Shown: positions 18,800 to 26,568 of the stretch, in pieces | How the letters are laid out: each line of letters starts with the position of its first letter | How positions within the stretch are numbered: the stretch's first letter is position 1 | Translations under genes and position numbers: made by a program | Assembly (NCBI GenBank): GCA_004151065.3 | Contig: NWUY0300002047.1 | Location: 6,439 to 33,006 of the forward strand | Direction of reading: 5' to 3' | Origin: Larix sibirica | Taxonomy: Eukaryota > Streptophyta > Pinopsida > Pinales > Pinaceae | DNA: 26,568 nt | Notes under the pieces: generated by a model | What the model was told of the DNA's origin: nothing | What the model saw: only the letters and a program-made list of their open reading frames with translations | Databases searched by the model: none

Positions 18800-19089
18800 A
18801 AAACATGTTTTTCTTATCTTACCAAGGGGTGATATTGGGTTCCCCTTTTAGTCGCATGTGCTTTAAACAATGTTTCCTAGTTTTTGACATTTTAATTCTT
18901 CTTTCTCTTTATGCCTTTGCATTTTGTGCAAGGGAAATAACACTTCCCAACACCAATATCAGGAATTTTGGGATGGTTCTGAGATGGTTTCTCATTATTG
19001 TTTGTGTGTGCAAAATAATTGCATTCCTCAAGATCGACATTTGTGGTGAGATCCAACACTTCATTGATTACAAACTTTATATAAGTCAA
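18800..19089 (-). pseudogene. Possible CACTA N-terminal (transposase-associated) remnant
   Basis: The minus strand reads TYIKFVINEVLDL, then about 40 residues, then FPCTKCKGIKRKKN, two stops, and ETLFKAHATKRGTQYHP. The transposase-associated domain at the N-terminus of plant CACTA proteins has the layout C-P-C-x-x-C, a basic stretch, V/T-x-x-H-L-x-x-x-G-F, then Y. Here the first Cys of C-P-C is Phe, and stops are present, so it would be a dead copy. The element is probably separate from the CACTA remnant at 3181-7512, being more than 10 kb away. The 121-codon plus-strand frame (18805-19170) is taken as its shadow. Assignment is tentative. Confidence 0.35.
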
Positions 19090-19660
19090 TTAGTTATATG
19101 CACCAATTATCATGTTAGTGTTATTTCAAATTGTTTTCTACTTCAACAACATATTCAACCCATTCATTAGTACAATAAGAATACATTCAAATAATTTCAC
19201 AAATAGGGAAATAAAATGGTATTAGCAAATTTTAACCAAATATTTTTTTTTTTTATCATGGGTAGAAAAATTTACTTGTAGTATTATGTCACATACTCAC
19301 GACTCTTTAGAGAAAAAGGGTTGTTTTATTTTCTGCAACTTTCTTTTCAATGGAGTGGAATTTTTTTTATCAATAGACACATCGAAAGTATAAAGTAATT
19401 GTCGATTAAAAGAAAATCCTGAAGCGTCGCATAGGTGACATATAATCGCATTCCCATATAAAGGAATGTGTAATGGAATAATACATCACTTAAGCAATGT
19501 TAAGTTCTTAAATTATCTTCCCCATGACCGGTGCCAGTAGCATGTCGACACCACTCGCAATGAATAACTCCAAGAATGCCAGGTGGGCCAGCACATGCAA
19601 GGGGGTGCATGGCATCCGTATTGAGGTTATAGTCCCTCAGCAAAGGATGAGCATGCGTTA
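19090..19660. other. AT-rich spacer, nothing recognised
   Basis: No open frame, repeat or RNA gene that I can support. From about 19520 the composition rises in G+C toward the broken coding region. Confidence 0.4.
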
Positions 19661-19742
19661 GTGTTTAAGCATGGATCATGATTATGGAAGTTGCCTTGGA
19701 TTTCATGTACGAGTTGATGTCATCTCGCTTGTGTGAGCCTTC

Positions 19743-20596
19743 ATGGATTCCCAGGTTGGTTTTCATCATGATGAGAGACAAATTTATGAGGACTATCGAC
19801 GTCTTTGGAAATGTTGGTATCGGTTCCAGCACCAGTTTGAAGGTGCTTACTGGGGTAAATTCCAGGGCCATCAGACCAAGACTTTTAATTGTGCTCTTGT
19901 TTCCTGGTTCGGGAATTCAAAACGAGACTCGTCATTCTGGTTACTTGCTTCTCGGGCTGGAAGAATGGCGAGAATGAAGGTTACAAAGAAGAAAATGACC
20001 AATGGCCCTTAGAGGTGGCATATGTCACGTGCTCTTAAAAAAATGGGGAAGATTCGGGGGTTCTTCGAGAATGAAATTCATCCTACTGCTCGCATGCGCA
20101 CAATCCATAAGGAAAATTTTTTGCAGCAGATCAGTTGCAAATTAGAAGCTGAGTATTTTGTGGAAAATTTTGGTTATATGGTGGAGGATTTGACGTCTAT
20201 TCGGGGTCTTCTCACACCAGAGAGACCCGCCATAGGAATACCTTGGGGGTTTTCTAGATCATGAAGACCCTTCTGGACATGGCCATGACCGATTGCATTC
20301 AAGGGCAGTTCATAGATAATCCTGAGGTGCCTTCCATGGCGGTACACATAGAGGAATTGGAGGTTGGGTTGCACACCCTAGCAAGGAACCACTGAATTAA
20401 AGTGGCATGCATCAACGCTAACTTGGACATTCCTGCTCGTGCATATACAAGGAAAACCTTTAGAAACCCTCCACCAGACCGACTTAATGACACACAACTC
20501 ATGTACAGACGGTGTCCTATGACCGTCAACTCGGAGGTAAAGTGGGAGAACTCAAATGCAGGCCCCTCTCATGTCTTGGTTTATGATGATGGATAG
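19743..20596 (+). pseudogene. Unassigned broken coding region, about 280 codons
   Basis: From ATG 19743 one frame runs to TGA at 20262 with a single internal TAG (20010). It includes YEDYRRLWKCWYRFQHQF, then a K-rich segment (MKVTKKK), KMGKIRGFFENEIHP, and EYFVENFGYMVEDLTSIRG. At 20261 an ATG overlaps the TGA (ATGA), and the next frame continues as MKTLLDMAMTDCIQGQFIDN, a TGA at 20393-20401, then IPARAYTRKTFRNPPPDRL and ending HVLVYDDG at 20596. Protein-like composition continues across the breaks, suggesting one gene with a one-base frameshift and two stops. It is basic in the middle and lacks zinc fingers or a signal peptide. I do not recognise the family. An ORF1/gag-type protein of a retroelement, or a captured host gene, are both possible. 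Confidence 0.45.
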
Positions 20597-20599
20597 TTG

Positions 20600-21850
20600 T
20601 TACTTTGTTTGGGTTATGTTTTTGGTTATTTGGCAGGACTGGTTTTTTTATGATATTGAGGCCATAACCCCTGGCCTGTGGGGGAACTGGTTTTTATTTT
20701 ATGATAGTCTGTTAGCTTGGTTTTTTTTTTTATATCACTAGTAGACATTATGAGTTGGGGTCTAGGACAGATATATGTTTGGACATGAATCAAATCTGAA
20801 ATGGCTCTGTACAGCTTTATATTTTCTAAATTAATATAAATTTTCGAACCTTACAAAGAAAAAATTTCTTAAATTCTCTAAAGGAACATGTGTTAAGGAA
20901 AAATTTAAGAAAAAATAGCAATTTCACAATTTTTTCAAGGGATTTTAATTTCAATTTTTTTCAACAAATGTTGGTTCAAATGTCAAATTTCAACCCCAAA
21001 TGTAGTAGTATCCATTGTTTGTGTGTAATATTGTAGGGGGTCATGACCTCACTACATCATATGGAATACTAAAGCAAGTAGAATCTTCAGAGATTGGGGC
21101 AATCAAATGAAAAAGGAAGAACTAGGAAAAATGACTGCCATGAGAAGAGGGGGGTTTTGTGAGTCAACATCAATGGAAAACGAGTAGTGTAGATGGATCC
21201 AATAAGGGTGTAATTCTAGGTAACTTTATTTGAAAGTTGATCCCCAAAATACAAAAATGTGGAAATTTTTAAAAAATTTCACTATACTGAATAATAGCTA
21301 ATAATTGATATAATTTATTTTATAACATTAAGAATTATATAATTGTCTATCATGATTATATTATTGGGATTTATACTTCTTTCCCAATCTAACAGTCATA
21401 TTCACACACTTATAACTCGACCCAGTTATATCAATGACAGTTTATCTCCACATATAAACTCTCATTAATAATTCCCATCATTTTCAAAAATCATATAAAG
21501 CATATAAAAATTTGTGTTGCAATTATAAATAACATCGCTAACTCATATATCTACATATGTGTAAATGATTTATGATGGTTACTATGTAGTGTCCCTTTTT
21601 AAGAATTTGCAAAAACTAGGAAAAATTGCCAATTTTGACCAATTCGACCCTTAGACTAGTATTGACTCAACTGCTTCCAAATGGCTCCAAANCCAAGGAT
21701 ACTGCGGTATGTGTCAATAGTTGGTGAACCCCTGTCGATTGTGAGGTCGCGATTTGGTCAACAATATAACAATGTGGAAGATTTATGATATTAAAAGCTA
21801 ACCACTTGCCAATATAGTTAGGCAAATTAAGTTTTTTGGATAAATATTTC
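20600..21850. other. AT-rich stretch with a single-base gap
   Basis: The first 150 bases after the broken coding region are T-rich (several runs of 8-11 T) and could be its 3' untranslated part. The rest is AT-rich without recognisable content. One N lies at 21692. Confidence 0.4.
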
Positions 21851-21854
21851 AAAA

Positions 21855-21892
21855 TACATGCCCTCAACATGAGTGATCGAGGTTTGATCCCC
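21855..21892 (+). pseudogene. tRNA-like half with B-box-like sequence
   Basis: CCCTCAACATGAGTGATCGA is followed by GGTTTGATCCCC. The latter resembles the pol III B box (GGTTCGANTCC) and the former a tRNA anticodon-arm stretch. No matching 5' half is evident. Weak; it could be a tRNA-derived SINE relic or chance. Confidence 0.25.
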
Positions 21893-22043
21893 AATGATGG
21901 TGATAGTATTTTTCTTCCCATATACCATCCTTTTGAAGACCACCCATTAAAACATGACATCGATTCATGGTGAATCAGTAAGCATCTCTTTATTTTATGA
22001 TCAATTTTATTTAGTATTGAAATATTAAACAATGTATTAATAT

Positions 22044-22107
22044 GGGGTTGTAGCACAGATGGTAAAGTGCTCGCTTAACACTCATGGATTGATACCTCAC
22101 TTCTTCA
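22044..22107 (+). pseudogene. tRNA-Ala-like sequence (tRNA pseudogene or SINE head)
   Basis: The first 42 bases (GGGGTTGTAGCACAGATGG, then TAAAGTGCTCGCTTAACA) follow the plant tRNA-Ala(AGC) D-arm and anticodon-arm with about five changes: A box TAGCACAGATGG against TAGCTCAGATGG, and anticodon loop CTTAACA against CTTAGCA. The variable and T arms are shortened (GATTGATACC resembles part of the B box), and the acceptor 3' strand does not pair. It cannot be a working tRNA. A decayed tRNA-derived SINE is the main alternative. Confidence 0.6.
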
Positions 22108-22138
22108 TTGTATCAATTATGTTGTATTTTTTGGCATT

Positions 22139-22560
22139 TCATATTGATCTATGATTTATATTTAGAATATAGGTACAACTCTTTCTACCACTTAACACAG
22201 TTATGGAATACATGCAAGAACTAGTTTACCTTGATAAGAGAATTGATGTAGAGAGCATGGAAAATTATTCAAGTAGATGTCATAGGGACAAGCAAAATCG
22301 GTACATGTAGAGAGCATGTTTTTGAATTTTGATCTCAATATATGAATTATATTTGGAACATAGATAAAAATATTTTTTTCTCATAACACAATTAATATAG
22401 AATGCATGCAAGAACTAGTTTACCTCAATAAGAGAATAGATGTAGAAAACATGGAAAATTGGTCAAGTAGGTGTCATAGGGACAAGTGAAATTGGTAGAT
22501 GTAGAGAGCATGTAAAATGGTTCACAGTAGGTTTCATAGGTACAAGTGAAATTAGTAGTT
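22139..22560 (+). repeat. 194-bp tandem duplication with 60-bp sub-repeat
   Basis: TGCAAGAACTAGTTTACC occurs at 22213 and 22407 (period 194), with matching flanks: ATGAATTATATTT-type sequence before, and AAGAGAAT(T/A)GATGTAGA, CATGGAAAATT and GTCATAGGGACAAG after. A third, partial copy of the end (GATGTAGAGAGCATG, then TTTCATAGGTACAAGTGAAA) follows at about 22498-22556 with a shorter period of about 60. Confidence 0.85.
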
Positions 22561-24240
22561 GGAGAGGACGCGACCTATCACACTTTTCATTAGAAAGTAA
22601 TGCACTAGCTTTGTTTTACACTAGGAGAGTCATCACTTTTCATCACTTGTCATTATAAATTAATACATCAACTTTATCATTTTTTAAAAACTAATATAGA
22701 CAATGTATGAATACATATCCTAATATCGAATGAGTCCATTTTGTAATGAGGAACTTGTTTGTTGAATTCGGTAGTGTTATGTGGGGGTGTGCATATCCAA
22801 AGATAAATGTATGTAGTATGGAAGGAATAACAAATCTCCAATATATTACACATAGGGAGGGCCAAAAGACCAACCTAGTTGGGTTAACTAAACTCAAGCA
22901 CTTCAACTTAAATCCAAATCATCTAAGAAGGGACTCACTGCTATGTAGCTCATTCTTGTTTAATGTTGTACCTAGTACCTTCCATGTGTTTCTTCCACAC
23001 ACATCACCTTCCATGCATTGCTTATGCAAACATCATGTAAAGTAAAATACATGGTTGGTTATAATTACTATTGATTATTACATCTATAGGAATTTTTAAG
23101 AGGGACAATAGTAGTATTATGTGGTTGTTAGGAAATGCATTTTAACTTAGGCTACAATCTTTGACTTCAATTTCCATTTCTTTCTACTTTACCTTGTGAC
23201 ATTTTCATTTCTCTTCAAATATTTTCTTTTGGCAGTTCATTATATGATTCTTTAGAGGAAAAATACATCATTGGTAGGAATATTTTTGTAATATTCTAGA
23301 TCAACGTGTTGGGTGGAAAGACAAACACATTGCTTTACGGTGTCTTTCTAGTTTGAAACTTGTAGTATGCGAGCTTAGTGAGTTTAGTGGAAGTATATTG
23401 TAGTAATTTCAATCAAATGCAAGCATTGAAAGTGGAAAATGAGTCATTTAACAAGAGATGAATATGCAATGCATGGATGGTGGTTGGTGATGTATGGAAT
23501 AGTCAAGCTTACATAACATGTTTAGAATAATAACTTACTCCAAAATATAAGATTATTTTGAAAAGAAAAGAGAATTCAATCATCCAACCCACCAAAAATT
23601 AGGTGTTGTTATGCCAGTGACAGTGAGATCCTAAAAATGCAATGTATTCATCATCTTTGTATGTCATACTCCCAATAATTTTTAACAAAAGTTAAAGTAT
23701 ATAAAAATAATTCACTTCTATTAATTTCATGATTTCATAGAAGTGAGTGAAAAAAATAACATTCCTAAAGACTATTACCTATCAATTGATTTAATGCTCA
23801 TTAATTTATTCATGGAGATTTTATAATTTCAAATCGCATAGGAAAATTTATATATATTTGATTTCAAAGCTACCATCTAATTATTATTATAACATCTAAT
23901 GCTATATAAACACATATAAGCAAAATAAGTGCATGTGAATTATAACACTAAAATATATATGTATATGTGTGTGTGGGGTATATGCATGAATCCCAAGGGT
24001 ATAAGTCGATTGTTTACAAGAGTCTTATATCTTACTTTTTAAATATAATTCATAAAGTATAACAAATATACGAACAACTATATATGCTTCACGAAATATA
24101 AAATAAAACAAATTGTTATTCTAACATATGTGAACAACTATTAAAATGTGTAAGACAAAGAAAAATAGGAGGATCCACGTTACACAAGGTTGTAGGTAAG
24201 TACCCTACTTCCACGAACTAAATACACACTGGAATCTCCT
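22561..24240. other. Long AT-rich stretch, nothing recognised
   Basis: A 99-codon plus-strand frame at 22746-23045 has no recognisable motif and overlaps two minus-strand frames, so I do not call it a gene. A short TG/TA dinucleotide run lies near 23950-23975. Confidence 0.4.
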
Positions 24241-24254
24241 CCGAAATCGGTGGT

Positions 24255-24420
24255 GGAGATCGCCGAAACAAACCACAACGCACAGAGACAACTAAACCGA
24301 ACGGAAGGAGATCGCCGAACCTAAAACAACAAACAGAGATAACAAAAGACGCACATAGACAACTAAAATGAACAAAAGGAGATCGCCGAAACTAAAATCA
24401 CAAACAAAGATTACAAAAGA
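24255..24420. repeat. Three-copy direct repeat around GGAGATCGCCGAA
   Basis: GGAGATCGCCGAA recurs at 24255, 24307 and 24378 (spacing 52 and 71), each preceded by or linked with CGCACA(G/T)AGACAACTAAA. The plus strand here is purine-rich, so the minus strand has long pyrimidine runs such as CTCTCTCTTTTG, like a plant 5' leader, but no gene follows that I can identify. Confidence 0.7.
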
Positions 24421-24960
24421 GAGAGGACTGGCATCTCGCAGAGATTTCGCGGGTAACTACGAACATGTGGAGAACGCTGAAACAACACCACAAGATTCTG
24501 ACCGAGAAGATCGATTTCCGATTTCTCCTACGTAATTAACAAAGAACTCCGGAATGTTAAAAACCGAAACGCAAAAATGCAATCAGACTACCAGAATGCA
24601 ATCATGCACTCAGAGAAAAAGATGATTTGAACAACAGATCAAGGATGCTTACGCATTCCACCGAGAAAGAGAAAACAGATCCACTACAAGCATAGCGCAT
24701 TCGACAAGAAAAACAATCCAAATGAAACAAAAACACATAGAAGGTGTTTTTGATGACCAGGGGTCGATGTATTAAGAAGACAACCCACGCATTCAACCAC
24801 AGTATTGCAGAGATCTCATATCTATCGAGAGTCTGTGTTTTTGGACAGGGTCGATGCATTAATATATGGATGTTGTATAAGAAACAAAAGCACAAACATC
24901 AACCTTTACAGAATACCCTATTTAGTAAGAAGATGTGGAGGTCACCTTTATAAAAAAGGC
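24421..24960. other. A-rich region of moderate G+C, unassigned
   Basis: Overlapping 70-97 codon frames exist on both strands (24602-24895 minus, 24744-24953 plus) but none has a recognisable motif. Confidence 0.35.
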
Positions 24961-24973
24961 ATAGTAGCATAAT

Positions 24974-25060
24974 TCGAGTACGAATACGGATACGAGTACG
25001 ATTCGATACGGAGAAAATAGGTAATAAAAAAATCCAATACGGATAAAATACGGAAGTAGA
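24974..25060 (+). repeat. ATACGG/GAGTACG hexamer-like repeat
   Basis: Irregular repeats of CGAATACGGATACGAGTACG followed by GATACGG and AATACGG units form a short degenerate minisatellite. Confidence 0.6.
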
Positions 25061-26355
25061 CTTCTTATAAATAATACTTTTAATCAAATATACAAGAATA
25101 TACCATAAATGCACATCACACATGTTATTTACAACTAAAATTACTAATTAAAAAACAAAAACATTGTGAGAGACCACAACTAGTTATTAATAATTATTTT
25201 AATAAGAAAGTAAAACGGTATTTGTTGGAGAAATATTAATAGTTAGGAAGTATGAAATTGAGTGTTATTTATATTTTGTAGTGTTTAAATAATTAAAATT
25301 TCATTTTTTAAATTGATTTCCAAAATTTAATTGTCCACTAATGAAACCCGAAATACACCTACACCGAATATTAGAAATTATTCTGAATTTCGATACATGA
25401 AAGTCCAATACTGCCGAGAATCATGCTACTATAATTTAAAATGCAATCTAATTTGGTTGCTTCTGCAATTATAGTGGCAAATTAGATGAGAACCACTGAC
25501 TTTATCCATACCATAACTCTTCAATGGGTTGGCACATTCAATCTCAAGTGCAATATCCTTCTTCTACCGTTTGGCGTTCATGCTTCTGTGATCTCTTCTA
25601 CAATCTCGTGATTTTCAACGGTGATTAGATTAGGGCTTCTTTAATGATCTCGGGTTCTTGTGGCAGATTTTCTGCAACCACGGTGATTCTAACTTCTTCT
25701 GGCAACTTGGCGTGGGCTTAATAATCTTTTATGTACTTATCACCTTAGCAATCTCATCTCCTTTATTAAGGTCGGGTAATGTGACAATTAGGTTTTAGGC
25801 ATCTTGAAGTAATAGCAACGCATGGCACTGTCAACATCATTCAAACCTCAACGATATAGTGGCATGGTAGTGAGATGCCTGTGGACGCCTATCTCTTTTA
25901 ACATTGCTGCAAAAAATAAAAATGCATTTGTAATGAAACTTTCATTCATCTATATTTACAACCTTGCCTGTAATTTTGAAGAAAGACTTTATTTTCTTAA
26001 AAACATAAAAAAAAATTGCATGATATCAATCAAACCAATAATGATAAAAGAAACCATTAGAATTTTCCCTTATTCTTTTTTCTAACATGTGGTCGTTTAT
26101 GATCTTAGTGGTATAAAGATTTATTTCATATTAATATTGAATGTGTTAGTTATCTCATTATTTTATTATTTTCAATCATCCTTAAACCATAAAGAAAGAC
26201 ATTTGTCAAAGATTAACTTCACATTGCTTCTTGAAAAATCTATATTACCAACTTAATTATGCCATATGCATTTCACTGTGGAGAAGCATAACCATCCATG
26301 TTGGCTATATTCCTCGCTCATAGAGCTAATGGAATGTTTCCACTTGGATGGTGTC
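25061..26355. other. AT-rich intergenic stretch, nothing recognised
   Basis: The segment at 25560-25720 is T/C-rich with repeated CGGTGATT and ATCTC motifs but has no open frame. The 87-codon frame at 25822-26085 is compositional. No RNA gene or element end was seen. Confidence 0.4.
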
Positions 26356-26358
26356 GTT

Positions 26359-26567
26359 TAATCATTTGCTTCTTTCACATTCATACAATTCCCAATTTCT
26401 GTTGAAACACTTTTGAGAATGTGATCGCCTTTAATGACTGCAGCCAGCTGTACCAGTTCTTTCTAAAACTCGCTCAGTTTTGCATCTTCCTTTGCACGGG
26501 TGGCCCTCATGGGGTTCGGCTCCCGCAGAACAACTGTGAGATTTGACATTCCAACAGAATTAATGTG
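26359..26567 (-). pseudogene. Possible coding fragment at right edge, one stop
   Basis: Read on the minus strand from the window edge, one frame continues for about 69 codons with a single TAG. It includes NLTVVLREPNPMRATRAKED, then KELVQLAAVIKGDHILKSV and a C-terminal EIGNCMNVKEAND before TAA at 26359. G+C content rises here relative to the AT-rich flank. The sequence looks helical and charged and has protein-like codon use. I do not recognise the family. It may be the last exon of a gene lying outside the window, or a retroelement piece. Confidence 0.35.
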
Positions 26568-26568
26568 A

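Noticed and set aside
18805-19170. 121-codon plus-strand open frame with hydrophobic stretches
   Set aside because: The minus strand gives a better pattern (PCTKC motif); the plus frame has no motif and looks like its shadow.
21667-22056. 129-codon minus-strand open frame
   Set aside because: It crosses the N at 21692 and the start of the tRNA-like sequence, has no motif, and is AT-rich with no coding bias.
22044-22107. Functional tRNA-Ala gene
   Set aside because: The 3' part is shortened, the acceptor stem does not pair and the anticodon loop is altered.

Overview
This window looks like gene-poor nuclear DNA of a seed plant, most likely a gymnosperm with a large, slowly purged genome. That is inference. 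It rests on many very decayed plant-type transposons (CACTA, Ty3-gypsy, LINE and a miniature LTR element), LTR elements with plant initiator-tRNA(Met) primer sites, large telomere-like tracts away from any visible chromosome end, a broken plant CYP74 gene, and almost no intact coding sequence. I find no intact protein-coding gene. Nearly every long open frame is chance or the wreck of a mobile element.

Layout. Positions 1-2110 are a strongly strand-asymmetric, degenerate telomere-like tract (TTAGGG/GGGTTA variants), followed by a GAT/ATC microsatellite holding a 2-base gap and a second G-rich tract with TAGG-type motifs (2690-3020). From about 3180 to 7510 lies a CACTA (En/Spm-type) transposon in minus orientation, with remnants of its DUF4218 and DUF4216 domains. 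It is split by a nested Ty3-gypsy-like retrotransposon (3960-6632) with two roughly 172-bp LTRs, a tRNA(Met) primer site, a gag remnant, an integrase core and a chromodomain-like tail, but no visible protease or reverse transcriptase. A TRIM (8908-9133) is cut short at an N. A C-rich telomere-like tract (9235-9490) and a 117-127 bp tandem repeat (9497-9895) follow.

Positions 10790-12560 hold the most gene-like sequence: two direct copies of a roughly 660-bp module carrying the 5' end of a CYP74 (allene oxide synthase / hydroperoxide lyase family) gene. Both copies carry the same frame disruptions. A third, inverted copy of the upstream part forms a fold-back. A complete 337-bp TRIM lies at 14317-14653. 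A LINE-type RNase H tail (15176-15385), GC-richer unassigned coding remnants (15976-16817) and a cluster of rearranged short repeats (16793-17172) come next. Positions 17827-18614 have the form of an assembly error: a 570-bp exact reverse-complement copy of 15276-15845, bracketed by a 108-bp duplication and ended by a single N. The right-hand third holds a possible CACTA N-terminal remnant, an unassigned broken coding region (19743-20596), a tRNA-Ala-like sequence (22044-22107), a 194-bp tandem repeat, and long AT-rich stretches in which I recognise nothing.

Nothing here works together as a pathway. The organisation is nested and decayed repeats. I did not find a convincing new biological system. 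The observations most worth checking are the CYP74 duplication with shared lesions, the fold-back beside it, the TRIM pair, and the suspect assembly join.
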